From: Chrysomallon squamiferum
Lineage: Eukaryota > Mollusca > Gastropoda > Neomphalida > Peltospiridae
Reading direction: 5' to 3'
Length of the DNA: 64,000 nt
Assembly: GCA_012295275.1 (NCBI GenBank)
Contig: CM022677.1
Span: 15,414,970-15,478,969 of the forward strand
The stretch's first letter is position 1; each line of letters opens with the position of its first letter. The position numbers and the translations under genes are program-made. Shown here one piece after another: positions 1 through 11,925 of the stretch. The notes beneath the pieces are model-generated. The model saw only the letters and a program-made list of their open reading frames with translations. It searched no databases and was not told the DNA's origin.

Positions 1-594
1 TGAAAAAAACCATAAATAACAAACACCGCAAATAAAAGTAGAAATCCAGCCTCCCCCCGAAATAAAAAATTATATGAGAGTAATCTCCCTTCAGCTGTAG
101 TTTCTTTCTTCTGTTTGTGGGTTTCTCGGTGTACGTCATTGCACACCACAGAAAATCGCTGATAACGAAACGTCGTATATAGCTGTATAATGAGTAATAA
201 ATGTAAATGTGTAGGTACGTTCCAGGAATATCATATAAACAATATACCGTATCTATTAATATGTGATAAATAAGTAAAATATAAACAACAAAAATAAATA
301 CAGTGGACGCTGTCAAAATCGGATGATTCATTGAGACCAACCTGATATACCGTTTTAGACAGAGTGCAGATTTCTAAAGACTAAAATAACATAAAACTGG
401 AATATTTTATTATTTCAAATGTTAATGGTCTATCAGTTGTCAGAGGATGAAAAGTCTGTCATTGATGACTCCTACGTGAAACTGATGTACGTGAAATTAT
501 CAGTAGTTTTTAATGAAGCAAAATAGAGGAAAATATTATAAAACATGACGTCATTTTCACTCAGTATCAATTTATAATATAAACGTCGCTGGTT
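1..594. other. AT-rich spacer, no gene seen
   Basis: No open frame of note and no splice-bounded exon is visible. The last 110 bases (485-594) are a copy of a dispersed segment that recurs at about 2,558-2,660 and 43,283-43,390. Confidence 0.6.
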
Positions 595-794
595 NNNNNN
601 NNNNNNNNNNNNNNNNNNNNNNNNNNNNNNNNNNNNNNNNNNNNNNNNNNNNNNNNNNNNNNNNNNNNNNNNNNNNNNNNNNNNNNNNNNNNNNNNNNNN
701 NNNNNNNNNNNNNNNNNNNNNNNNNNNNNNNNNNNNNNNNNNNNNNNNNNNNNNNNNNNNNNNNNNNNNNNNNNNNNNNNNNNNNNNNNNNNNN
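595..794. other. Assembly gap of 200 N
   Basis: Exactly 200 N. The left flank stops inside the motif AAACGTCGCTGGTT, which also occurs at about 2,646, so the gap lies in a repeated segment. A round number of N usually marks a scaffolding gap of unknown size. Confidence 0.98.
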
Positions 795-1168
795 TGAATG
801 TAGTATCAGAATTTGATTTTTAAACTTCAAGGAGACAGGTACTGTTGTACGACATTTCAGGATTAAATAGAAAATTAGACTTTTAGACAAAAAGTGAAGA
901 TTAATTACAGGCTGATGGTATGAATCAACATACACCTTTTAAAAGTGAAATGCTTGATCGCTTTAAATTAATGTGGTTTACACAACATATTTAACAAATA
1001 TTGTAAAACGTAAAGACTACAAGACAGAGACAGGTGAGATACATTTTATTATCTGTAAGTATAGTCTTCTAGAGTCACAACGGTTACATTAACAAGTTGA
1101 GTATAAAATATATTAATGTGAGTACTGTTGTGTAAATGAATAAACTTAGTTTCATCTAAAATAATGTT

Positions 1169-1218
<50 letters not shown>

Positions 1219-2557
1219 TTTATTAAGGAATTCTTCATTTTATTTGTCAGAATAACTGTTGTGACTCTACAAGCCTTCTCTCCATCTGCAATCTTAATAC
1301 ACTATCCAGAGATACTCGTATTTTCCTGTAATATATAATCAATACATTGTGAGAAAAAAAAAAGTAATAATAATAATAACACACATATACTCACACAATT
1401 CCTTAGTTGTTATTAAAGTTTAAAAAAATGTTTATCACTTAACCTGTTCTATAATTCTCGATTTACACTGATTCTACATTCTGTCATATTAACTGCGCTC
1501 CTACTAAAGATGATTTTTTTTATTTATTTTTCATAAATAAAAATGAAATATTCACTTTATTTATACGGCGTTATTTGATTTTAATAACCTTTTCCAGCAG
1601 TATCACCTTTCTTTTCTGTATTCAATAGTGGTTAAATACAAAATGTTTGACATTATATAGCGCCGTGTTTCACAATAATATGTGGGGTAAGTAACAGAAA
1701 GCAACATTGCGCCGTTTCTTAAACTAAATTTTGATAACCTTGACATAGTCGAAAAAGAACATTTTATTTTCAGTTACAGCACAGAACATTTTATTAAAAA
1801 CGGCGTGAACTTGATAATAAGAATACTTTTCTGCAGATGACAGGTAGCTGTCTGACTTTTCCTATTGTTAATAGAAAAGTATATCAATTAATTTTCTGAA
1901 AGTAAATATTTTTACTATAAAATAAGAATATAATTACCAAGATATTCAGTTTTGCACGTAATAAAAAGAAATAACGGAGAAGTCTTTAAAAAGGGAAATT
2001 TTTAATGTATTTTCACTCAGTCATTCTGTATTTTATATATATTTATCTATTATTATTATTATTATTATTGTATTCAGAGGTGATCTAGTACAATGAAATA
2101 TTAAATTTCGAGGTAAACTACCAAAATTCTTGACATTTTAAGTTTGTTTTGATAATGACGTGTAAAAAGATCAGTGTTAAACGGCAGTACAGTTATTATA
2201 AGATTCAGGTAATTTTCGCTCATTGTCTCAATTTATTCCTGTAAACTGCTGGTAGTAAATTAAAACGTAAATTCTGTCCAGCGTTCTCAAATTATCTTCA
2301 GAAAACTACGCTCCTAGAAACTAAATATGATATTTATGTCATTAATTCTCGAATATAAATTGCTGAGATTCCATTAAGGTAGCAGCTAGGTTTTAAAGTT
2401 ATACTATTCTGTTCTTTACAAAATATTTTTAAAGTTTTGTAGAAGACGTATGGATAGGCATGTTGTTGTTGTTTTTTTGTGTTTTTTTACGATATAACTT
2501 ATAAATTATAATATTAATACAGTAGACATCTCCTAGTAGAATAAAATGTAACTGTAA
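795..2557. other. AT-rich spacer with microsatellites, no gene seen
   Basis: No exon is recognisable. The stretch holds an (ATT)n tract at 1,169-1,217, short A/T homopolymers, and around 2,170-2,340 a segment that recurs in diverged form at about 3,200-3,350 (shared ACGTAAATTCTGTC and TCAAATTATCTTCAGAAAAC). Confidence 0.6.
1169..1217. repeat. (ATT)n microsatellite
   Basis: About sixteen near-perfect TTA/ATT trinucleotides followed by a T-rich tail. Confidence 0.95.
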
Positions 2558-3900
2558 GTGAAATTATCAGTATTGTTTATGATGCAAAATAGAGGTAAAA
2601 CAGTAAAACATCACATTATTGTCATTCAGTATCAATTTATGATATAAACGTCGCTGGTTTTATGTATAAAACGTGAATTACGTCGCGTAATTGTTTTGCA
2701 AAATCAAATTCTGTGATTCAAGTAAAGTGTAACTTCTCACGTGTTCAGTATTAATTTTTTATTTTTTTTATTTTTTTTTTTGTAGAGATGAAACTGTAAC
2801 TCAGTTTAAGAGAAAAATATTGTCACAATAGAGTGGCTTCCCCTGTATATCTAGTCATTAAGTTATTTATTTCTGAATTTACAACTCCAACGCTGAATGC
2901 CACTATATAATTAACAGGTCAGATCCATATAAAAGTAATATTTGATTAACAGCAGAACAGATTTCACTAAAAAGCTCTGAATGATGCTGAAAACTGAGCT
3001 TTTAGTTTATAAGAATCCATTCATTTTTGTTGATAATACGTTGATAATAAATGATGTCAACGTGAGCGCAGTTTTCAAGATTATTCTTGAAAAGCCGATG
3101 ATATTCCTTTAGCTGGATCCTAGATTATATTGACAGTTTATATATATATATATATATATTTGTTATGATGCAAATGAAAGATGAACGTAATAAAATATCG
3201 ATGTAAGCAGTGTTTTTTTTTACTAAGATGGAACGTAATTTCCGCTCAGTCTGTTTAGTCGTATCAGCTGCACAGCTGGTAATAAATAAAAACGTAAATT
3301 CTGTCGAGCAGTCTCAAATTATCTTCAGAAAACTACCAAATTAAATATGATATTATACACAGAAATTAAAGATTAACTGGTATAATATTGATTACCATAT
3401 TTAAAAATATGGTTTATTTGAAAGGCCCTCTGTATTTCTCAACAACAAAAATATATATATAAATAAATAAATATATAAATAAATAAATAAATAAATACAT
3501 GTATAGTTTTATAAAATTTGTTTTAGAGAGCCATGAAAAGATATTATTAGTAGTAAACAATTAAAAAAAAAAAAAAAACATTAAGCTTATCGAGCAGCGC
3601 AGTTTATAAACCAAAATGTAGAATTGAATTTATTTCAAATTCTTCACCTTTTCCTGTATTTTTTATTTAACAGTGTCTTCGCCTCGGAAACTTGTTTTAC
3701 GTGGTAGACTGTAAAACTGATGACATAATCGAGATGCACAAAGATATAGATAGAACAATAATAATAATAATAGTTTGGACTGTTCAAAGAAAGAAGCAGG
3801 CGGTGACAGAAAAATTATTAAAGCTGTGGAATTCATGGATTGACAGAGAAACACACGAACAGATGTGGGTATACGTATTGGCTGTTAGAAAAAGAAAATG

Positions 3901-3902
<2 letters not shown>

Positions 3903-3935
<33 letters not shown>
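3903..3935. repeat. (TA)n microsatellite
   Basis: Pure alternating TA. The equivalent place in copy B (about 44,985-45,000) has a much shorter TA run, so the locus changed length after duplication. Confidence 0.95.
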
Positions 3936-3942
<7 letters not shown>

Positions 3943-4458
3943 CAAGTTGTGTATGAGTGTATGTGTGTATATGTGTACTGAAGGAAATTATAATTTTTGT
4001 GTTATCTGAGGCATGGGTATGTACGAGAAATCGACATAGATACAGACAGATAGACAGATGTGAATGAGTTGGTACTTACATGTTATCTGTGAGAAAGAGT
4101 TAAAGTGTTTGTAGTCAAATAACTGCTGCATGTGAAAGACAGTGTCCTTGTTTATGTAAAAGTAAATACAAGTTCCAAGTGTTTTGATTGTTGTTGTCTT
4201 TTCAAAAAACCCAAGAAAAATGAGATAAAAATAGAGATAAAAAACAGAATTATTAATTGGATTATTTCAATGATTTATTCTTATATTATTGTCTTGATTT
4301 TGAATTATTTTTATTGACATTAAAAATATTTGTAGATAGCTGAAATTAATCAGATTAAAAAAAATAATTTTAGCACCAAATATTAAAACCAAGTCTTTTT
4401 TAAAATAGATTTGCAGTCATTTTTATTTTAAATAAATGAAAATGAAATTATGTATGTC

Positions 4459-4461
<3 letters not shown>

Positions 4462-4497
<36 letters not shown>
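4462..4497. repeat. (AAT)n microsatellite
   Basis: Twelve or so AAT units. Copy B has a shorter interrupted tract at about 45,462. Confidence 0.9.
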
Positions 4498-4498
<1 letters not shown>

Positions 4499-5599
4499 TT
4501 TAAAGAATTAAAAATTAATTTGCTTGATTATGGCGTCATTATGACAGCCTATGACAGTATCAAATAAAAGTAAAATCGGTTCATAGTACAAAATCTTAAA
4601 GGCATATGTCACTATAATTCATTATTAGAATTCATTGTTAAAAAAGTGGTGTTTAGTTTTGTCTTAAAATGCTATTGTAATTATATTTCTTATTTAACAA
4701 ACTTCAGTTTGATTAGTAACATCATGCAGAGTGATCTTGACTGCTCAAAATTTATATGAAAAATTCATTTTTTTTATTCAAGGGACAAATCGAAAAAAAT
4801 AGTTTTTAGCAAAATAGGAATTTTACAATAATTAATTAAGTAATAATAATAACTCAAATAAACAAACAAATAATGGAAATTGGCTCTTTATAAACTGTTG
4901 GAGTAAATATATGGTACTATTGAAATATTTTGTTCTAAATAATTTTAAAGAATGAGCTTATTCATCTAAATGTAGCAAATCAAATTTGGCTTGACACTGC
5001 TAAGGGATATAACTTTAACGTGTTTGTAAATATACAAAAAAGACTGAGTGTGGAGAGAGCGAGAAAGAGGGAGGTATATATATATATTAATAATGATTGT
5101 CAGATTATCTTTTGCTAGTTGACAATAAATACACAAAACGTTGATCAATATATACATAATAAAAATAAAAACACGCAAAGACTATTCTTTATTTATTTAT
5201 TTTTGTTTTAAATTATTTGAATGTACCTTAACATTTTTAATGTTAAGAAATTGAAACAATTTCAGAAATATTTTCCATTTTCATTATTGTTTTTAGATAA
5301 GATGCAATGAGTTTGAATTTACAAATGTCAGGATTTAAATCAGTTAAGAACAAATCATATTTTCTTTTTTTTTTTAAATATTGTAACATAACCTGGCTAT
5401 ATTTTACTGTTAGGCAAAAACTCCAAACATTACTAAAAATATTCAAAGTACTGAATTTGCATAATCTTATAATATATCTTAGAATAAAAAATGAAAATTT
5501 GAATCTGTAATTTGAATTTTTGTACAAACAAATCAGCTTTAATTTCCATGCAGCTTGGAAATATATTAAATACCAAATTGTACTTCATTTTTTAAAGAG

Positions 5600-6470
5600 A
5601 TTAATGTTCTTTTCTTTTCTTTTCTTTATTTCTTTATTTATTTTATTTTATTTTATTTTTTTTTTCCTAGTTTGTTAATTGAATTAAAGAGAAAATACAG
5701 ATTATAAAATAATTAGAAGACATTTCCATTTGCACATTTTTGAACTAATGTTTTGAATATTTCCAAAATGTAAACAGCAAATTATAAAATACTCGGAAAA
5801 ATTTCATTTATGTACATTTTTTCTCTTATTTTTTTATTATTATTATTTTTTTTTTTCGTTTTTAAATTATTATTTCCTAGTTTTAAACATTCCTTACAGA
5901 AATAATTATATTATTCTTTCTAAAATGGGAAAGGCAAATTATAAGAACTGGCAGAAATGTCTAAACAGAAATAACTGAATATTTAACTTTTACTATCTAG
6001 ACAGGTTTTTAAGTAATTTCAACTTGAAGATCCATAATTATATAATTATAAAAATATTTAGACAATGATTACCCCCAGCAAACAAAATCCTTTTCTTTTT
6101 TTTTCATAAAAATTCAGATTACCCCTAATTACATAATCTTCAATTATATTTACACTGATTACCCCAGCAAACCCTTGATTTTCCTCTGATTTAAATAATA
6201 TTTAAAAAAAAGATAGAAGAAATGTTTTTTTGTGTATTTTTTTTTTATAAAAAAATTCTAATTACTTCTAATTACAAAATTTTAAATATATTTAAAAACT
6301 GATTACCCCCTGCAAAACCCTGATTTTCCCCTGATTTAAATAATATAAAAATAAGGTGATTATAAAAATTAATACCTGTATGCAAAAACTTTCACATTCA
6401 TTTTAGTTTATTTACAAAGCAATGATGAATCTCCATTCCTCTTTCAGTGAGAAAAGTTAGAATAACCAAG
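5600..6470. other. Sequence unique to duplication copy A
   Basis: Between two blocks that match copy B, this 0.9 kb has no counterpart at 46,440-46,470. It is T-rich at the left. At 6,066-6,350 it holds three diverged units, each with GATTACCCC, a CAGCAAA-like segment and CCTGATTTAAATAATAT. It may be an insertion in A or a deletion in B. Confidence 0.55.
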
Positions 6471-6501
6471 AACACATCAATGATAAAAACAGAGCAAGCT
6501 G

Positions 6502-6708
6502 CTATGAAGTACAATGTGTACACTGGATGTTCTGATCACACTGACAATGTAGTCTCTTGGAGATCACTGAGTGTTTGAAATTCAAATTATGTTTCAGACA
6601 GATTTTCTCTTGAAAGACTGTGATGTAAAAGCTTTCTGGTGAATCTTTTCTGAAAATGTGTCTTACAACATTTTCAACTAAGGCAGCTTGAATCTGTTGT
6701 CTAGGATC
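6502..6708 (-). CDS. Terminal exon of an unidentified gene (minus strand)
   Basis: A 207-base open frame begins immediately after an acceptor (TTTTGTTGTAG) and ends at a TAG, giving 68 residues starting DPRQQIQ and ending in the Cys-rich segment CQCDQNIQCTHCTS. Its 3' third is conserved at 46,470-46,560, where the peptide SVISKRLHCQCDQNIQCTHC is identical despite silent base changes, which argues for past coding constraint. No upstream partner exon is recognised between here and 11.7 kb; transposon debris fills that interval. The family is not recognised. In copy B this exon follows leucine-rich-repeat exons, so it may be the C terminus of the same kind of protein. Confidence 0.55.
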   Translation of the reverse strand, partial: DPRQQIQAALVENVVRHIFRKDSPESFYITVFQEKICLKHNLNFKHSVISKRLHCQCDQNIQCTHCTS

Positions 6709-6715
6709 CTACAAC

Positions 6716-6832
6716 AAAATATAATAGTCATTAATAAACAAAACATAATAGTCATTAATAAACTAAAAACAAAATATAATAGTCATTAATAAACAAAATA
6801 TAATAGTCATTAATAAACTAAACATAAAATAA
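6716..6832. repeat. Short tandem repeat around ATAATAGTCATTAATAAAC
   Basis: Four copies of ATAATAGTCATTAATAAAC separated by variable ACAAAAT-like linkers, directly upstream of the acceptor of the minus-strand exon. Confidence 0.85.
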
Positions 6833-7871
6833 AGTGAAAGAAGCTCTAACTGCATTTCACTGTCTTTATTAAGGGTTTTTATATTCTTAATTTCAATAGA
6901 TTAATATTGTAAATTTCTTTCACCTGTATTAAATCTATCTTTTTTCTGAGATTAGAGAGATATTAAAAATAGCAAATTACAAATTTATACAACTGTTCTG
7001 TTCACTGCTCTATTAGGCTGGCATGTAAATTATTACAAAGTTTGTTGATGCATAAACCGTTATTACATTGATTCTGCACTAGCCAAACTTAACATCATTT
7101 AAAATATCAAGCAAATAGGCATGCTTTATGAAACGTTTATATAAAATTATCAGTATATAAAAATAAAATCATCAAAGAAGACAAACAATGTAAATATTTA
7201 AATTTAATTAATTGTTAATTTAATCTGAAAAAATCCTGACAATTTTCTTATAATTTCTCAGAAGAAAAAAGATAAATGCAGTTGAACACATTTGACTTAA
7301 GCATGAATACAAAATGAATTAGTACATTTAAATAGCTATATTGTTATTTCTAAAACTGAAAATAAATCCTGATATAACTAATAAGTAAAACCATTTTGAG
7401 AACAATGTAAAGTTAATGAAGAAATAAAATGAGGGAAAACAAAACAAAATATGTTACTGATCAGTGAAAACATAATGTGTATTATATATTATATCCTTTT
7501 TCAATCCTTCTCAGGGCTTTAGTTTTTTGTTTTAAAGAAAAACAAAATTGTTGATGTTTTCTAACTATCCATTATTATTTATAGTCCAGATAAGATGGAA
7601 ACACATGAGTGAGAGCTACTAAAAATAAAAACGTAATGTGCTAAAATCCATACAACAAGAAAAACTGCTGACAGAATTTCCTAAACAAACAGTTCTTCAG
7701 ATTTCCTAAAATCACTCATCTAGATCCATTACTAAAATACACCATTAATGTAAATGAAATAACAATAAATCATTTCTTAATCATATTTCAGGCTCTGAAT
7801 AAAACAAAGTTGAACTTAAAAATACTGAAACATAAGTAAATCCTAATGAAAACATTAAATTATCTCTCAAA

Positions 7872-8221
7872 ATGCTTTTGTGTACATATGTGACCTTTGA
7901 CCTCTTACCTGAAGAAATTGTAGCAGTAGCAGTTAGAAAGAATGCAAGAAGCATTGGTTGCCCTTCTGGTATTCTGAAACAGAAATATAGTCGACACCAG
8001 TTTGATTTATGTCCTGAAAGACTCCTGAGTGAATCTGACATTAACAGTATGTCACTTCATCAAGTCAACAAAAAGCAGTCTCAACACGGTGGTCAGGGTT
8101 TTGTCAAGTGCACTTGTAATGGACTTAAGAGATGTCGGAATAAGTGATGTGCTTGTTTCAAAAATAGTGTTTTGTGTAATAACAGAACTCGCAACATTGT
8201 AAATTGTTTAAATAAATGAAG
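7872..8221 (+). pseudogene. Cys-rich C-terminal tail of a DNA-transposon protein, broken
   Basis: The open frame ends with FVKCTC, then a Cys pattern that continues past a single TGA stop (about 8,146-8,148) as CACFKNSVLCNN and closes at a TAA/TGA near 8,219. This CxC..C..CxCFKxxxxLC pattern resembles the Cys-rich tail of integrase-derived proteins commonly annotated in invertebrates as KRAB-A domain-containing protein 2-like (Ginger-type elements); that assignment is from memory of the family. An upstream part reads HQFDLCPERLL, matched by SQFDVCPQRLL at 26,020. Without the catalytic core the element cannot be classified firmly. The stop is a CGA-to-TGA type change at a position where Arg is expected. 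Confidence 0.55.
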
Positions 8222-8332
8222 TATGTATTATGTGTCACCAATGCATTATACTGGTAAATTTGTTGTTACATGTATTTGATTATTCAATACAGATGAAACA
8301 TAGTTTAGTTATCAGAAAACACCAAGAAATAC

Positions 8333-8416
8333 CCTTTAGTCATTTGTCCTAATGACTAGTGTTCTGAGTCATTTGACCAAATGACTGGTTTGACAAACTG
8401 ACTGTCACATATATAC
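8333..8416. mobile_element. Element terminus related to the 24.7/26.4 kb inverted repeats
   Basis: The reverse complement begins TATATATGTGACAGTCAG and continues with TGTCAAACCAGTCATTTGG, matching the ends of the element at 24,663 and 26,434. It lies just right of the Cys-rich tail at 7,872-8,221, the same arrangement as at 26.0-26.4 kb. The segment also begins CCCTTTAG, similar to the CCCTTTGA terminus of the adjacent piggyBac remnant, so which element owns it is unresolved. Confidence 0.6.
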
Positions 8417-8495
8417 CTCATCATATTCTCGGCCATACTTCTGGCAGGAAGCTTCGATAATTTTTTGATAAACAATTGCAGTTTTTGGAGTAAAC

Positions 8496-9914
8496 ATGAG
8501 CAGTAAGAAAGTGACAACCAAGCAGGCATTACAAATGATAATGTCAGATTCTGAGGATGAGAATGTAGTGTTGGAATATGGAAATAATAGTGACTTTGAA
8601 AGTGAAGAGAGTGATGATGATGTTGTCAATGATACAAATAATAACAGCACAAATGCAAATGAAGGTGAAAATGATTCTGCTGATAATCAAGACCCAGGTG
8701 GTGATGTTTTACAGCCAGTTAGGGTGGGTGGCTGTGGTAGAGGAATATGGTCTATGCTACATAGTGTAAATGAATTAGACCCAGAGCTAGACAAATCTGA
8801 TAAGATTTACAAAATCACGGCCCATGTTCAATCACTTGTTCAAAAAATCCAGGTTGCATTATACACTGAGAAGCAATCTGTCACTTGACTAGGGAATGAT
8901 TCTGATTAAAAAAACTTCCTATCTATAAAACAGTACACCAAAGATAAACCAATAAAGTGGGATATCAAAACCTTCCTAGTTTGTGACAGTGAGAATGGCT
9001 ACATTTGTAGGGCAGAAGTATATAGAGGTTGCAGGAAGGATGCTGAAACCATTGAAAATCTTGGACTGGAAACCTTGTTGTTCATGTTGGAACGTTTCGT
9101 GACAAGCATTACTGTGTGTTTACAGACAGACTCTACACTAGTGTATATTTGTGTGAGTGTTTGCTGGAAAAGAGAGGAATCTGCCTAGTGGGCACTGCAC
9201 TTACAAATCACAAACCTTTTCCAAAAAAACTGACCAAATCAAAAAGTCAGATCAGAAGGGGGCAGTTTGAACTATTGTTCAATGGAACTGTAGCAGCAAT
9301 TGTTTGGTGTGACAAAAAGCCCATTTATTTTGTAATGTCTGCATTTATAGCCCACCCACCCCAGTACATGTACAAAGATATGATAGTAAACAGAAAAGAA
9401 GGCTTCCTGTGGGATGTCTGAAAGCTGTCCAAAGTTACAACATATAAAAATGACCAACTTACCAAGCTGCATCAGAGCAGACTTGATGATGGAATGTTGT
9501 TACATATGGCCATGTCCTCTTAGTATGAAGTGTTTTACTTGGGCTGTGAATAATGCCTACGAAATCATGTGGCCTTATCAGCTGCATAATCCCTAGGGGC
9601 AAAGAATGTTTACATTCCATGTGTTTGTTGAAAAATTTGCGGGCAATTGTCACCGTCTGTTACCAGTGAAAGTGCCTTTGTACACAGACAAACACCTCCA
9701 AGATTACAGACCTCACGAGCTGGAAAGAGCCTACCCATGCAACATCAAACAGTAGGTGTGTAGTGTGTCTGGAAAACCACAACAGGGCAGACAACAAAAT
9801 CCTAGTGCTGCCTATAAGGACTTTCCCAAAAAGTCAAAAACAGTTTACTTGTGTAACTACTGTAAGGCTTTTTTGTGCATCGGGCTACCACAGCAAAACT
9901 GCTGGCATGACTGA
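8496..9914 (+). pseudogene. piggyBac transposase, degenerate
   Basis: The N terminus (from ATG 8,496) is acidic, rich in SDSEDE-type runs, as in many piggyBac transposases. The core follows through frameshifts and stops: IKWDIK and CDSENGYICRAEVYRGC (about 8,960-9,030, first catalytic Asp in CDS), VFTDRLYTSVYLCE (about 9,115, second Asp), GICLVGTALTN, LLFNGTVAAIVWCDKKP. The C-terminal part includes NNAYEIMWP and a zinc-binding tail, CVVCLENHNRAD then YLCNYCKAFLCIG, ending at TGA 9,912-9,914. At least four frame changes and one TAG are needed to read through, so the protein is dead. The family moves by cut-and-paste at TTAA sites. The remains of the third catalytic Asp region are not clear. 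Confidence 0.88.
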
Positions 9915-10100
9915 AACACAAAAGTTAAGTTTTTGAGGTAGAAGTGAAAAATGCAATAAACAACATGGAATAGATATTGTATTTGTTTATTTATTGTAAA
10001 TGACAACAAAGTAGCAGCACAAGAATGCAAATACTCATAACTGACTTTTTGCAAATTTTCACTGGGAGCTCAGGGTGAAGATGGATGGGGTCATAGGGTT

Positions 10101-10111
10101 CAAAGGGTTAA
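10101..10111. mobile_element. Probable right end of the piggyBac element (TTAA)
   Basis: CAAAGGGTTAA reads on the other strand as TTAACCCTTTG, the usual form of a piggyBac terminus next to its TTAA target. It lies about 190 bases after the transposase stop. The matching left TTAA was not found. Confidence 0.6.
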
Positions 10112-10129
10112 AACAATGAGAATCAAAGG

Positions 10130-11050
10130 ATAAAAAGAAAAATAACTATGGTCGTATTTTCCTTGATTTCTGTATATATAACATGTTTATTATGAATGGG
10201 AGAGTAGGTAAAGACCCTAGTGTCGTAGATTATGCAAATGTTGAATTCTTGTCCCTAACAGAAAACCTTTCTATTCTGCCTTTATGTATCAAACTACATA
10301 TGGAAATAAATCTGAGAATACTGTAATTGTTATTTCATCAAGCTCTAAGGAGGTCCCAAGGAAATGGTTTCATGATTAAAGAGCAAGAATTTTGCAATCA
10401 TTTTGAAAAGCAGAAGCATTTGTTAATTAAAATGCCCCAAAAATTACAAAATTGGAAGGAAACAGATGTTGACTCTGAATTTATAAATAATACAGTTTTT
10501 GATATAAATGTTATATTTGTAACTGCAGCCCAAATAAATTGGGAAAGAATCCACCTATAATACAATAAAGAAACATCCTTACAATAAATCCTGGTTTAAC
10601 GAAGCTTGTAAAGCTACAAGACAGGAAGTCAGAAAATCCAGAAGAAGATATAGACAATATGGTTGAAGTATGCTGAAAGTTGACTTGAAGTATACTGAAA
10701 GCTGACTTGAAGTATAAACAAACATTAAACAGAGCTGTTAGGGAATACAGAATATCTATTAAACAAAAACTGAAAATACTAAAAACTTCAAATCCTAAAG
10801 AGTACCAGTCAATTCTGAACAACAACAAGCAGAGACGGTCAAAAGCTGATGTGTATCAATTGATTCTTTATTTCACTTTTTCAAAACTCTTAATAGCAAT
10901 ATTGATGAAACTTTGCCTGATCATATTACTAGAACTACACACTCAAAGACAAGAAACTACTAATGATATTTTGAACAAAACTTTTTCAACCAGGGAAAGG
11001 TCCACTGAGCTGGCCGTAGAACTGGACATGCTGGACAATTCAAAATGAAA
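10130..11050 (+). pseudogene. Non-LTR retrotransposon (LINE) ORF2 fragment, degenerate
   Basis: The start reads NNYGRIFLDFC, then MNGRVGKDPS and SVVDYA, the pattern of the C-terminal part of an apurinic endonuclease domain (NxxGxxLLxxC, NGR, SxVDY). About 400 bases later comes KSWFNEACKATRQEVRKSRR, then REYRISIKQKLK, NPKEYQSILN and IDETLPDHI, which is the typical linker between endonuclease and reverse transcriptase. The reverse transcriptase itself is absent or unrecognisable past 11,050. Frames change several times. It abuts the piggyBac right end, so one may have inserted beside the other. Confidence 0.75.
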
Positions 11051-11741
11051 AGTTGGTTTGGTAAAGATTATCACTAGTCATGGAAAAGTCAGTTAATCAA
11101 CTTGAAATTTATAATTCTGTAAGTTAGGTAAAATCCTTTTAGAAAGATAGTTAATGCAAAGTCCAATTAATTACAGCATAGACTTTAATAAACTACAAAA
11201 TCTAAATTTATCTTAGTAAGAAAAAAAACCCAGTTAGATGCAAAACTATGTTTTTTACTTATAAGTCGATTTTGGGTAATAAAAGAAATAACAAAGGTAT
11301 AAAAATAGATTCCAATAAAGTACAAAATAAAGATAATTTATATATAAAAACACAATTACTTTAAGTATTTAAAACAATGTAGATTAAATTCAATACAAAG
11401 GTATTGTCTCTGTTTTTGAAGGTAAAACAATACAGTCAATTTAAGTATAAAGTCAGTTTAAATACTGAAAAACAAACTATTAATGTATAAAATACAGTCA
11501 ATTTCAGTATTAAACTTTAAGAGAACTGTTAAAATGCTAAAGACAAAATCTTATTAGACAGAAAAGCAATTACAGTAAAGTATAAAACAAAGTCAAAGTA
11601 GAATAGCAGATGTCATCTTGAAGTACTGAAAAAGAAAGTGTATTCATTATCTAAGTTAGTTTCAGTATTAAGAAAACTAAAACTAAAAATAATGGAAAAC
11701 AAAGACCATTTAATACAAAAAGACTTCAAGTAAAGCATCAC

Positions 11742-11925
11742 CTTGCAGTTCTGCTGTTAGAAGACAGATCTTCCCTGGGGTGAGATGTACAGGGTGTGGT
11801 GTGAACTCCACAGCTTCTGTCCAGTTTGTGAAGTAGATGTCGAGCCACACCTTCTGCAGACTTCCTCGAGTGATGAGCTCTCTGTAGTACAGACATCACC
11901 TCCACCTGATCCTCACACTCCTTTA
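11742..11925 (-). pseudogene. MCC: MCC-like exon f, intact
   Basis: The acceptor AATTTCAG and donor GTGATG bound 184 bases, and the entering phase 1 fits exon e. It is open throughout: VKECEDQVEVMSVLQRAHHS, RKSAEGVARHLLHKLDRSCG, then PREDLSSNSRTAR. Human has MLKRAHDCRKTAE, LLMKLDGSCG and ESLSSNS. No following exon is found downstream before the LINE fragment. Confidence 0.85.

Larger units (their letters stand above)
2558..5300. repeat. Segmental duplication, copy A
   Basis: This segment aligns by eye, in the same orientation, with 43,283-46,390. Landmarks shared in order include GTGAAATTATCAGTATT, TGTAACTTCTCACGTGTTCAG, AAAACTGAGCTTTTAGTTTA, CTTGTTTTACGTGGTAGACT (3,692 here, T for C at 44,518), AAGACAGTGTCCTTGTTTAT (4,135; 45,219) and TTCTTTATTTATTTATTTTT (5,185; 46,334). 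The similarity resumes at 6,470-6,600 against 46,470-46,590, so copy A carries roughly 0.9 kb that copy B lacks. The two copies differ by substitutions and many small indels. No intact gene is seen inside; the small open frames here are not supported by conservation of frame between copies. Confidence 0.85.

Noticed and set aside
567-935. Minus-strand frame across the gap
   Set aside because: Most of it is N; it cannot be judged.
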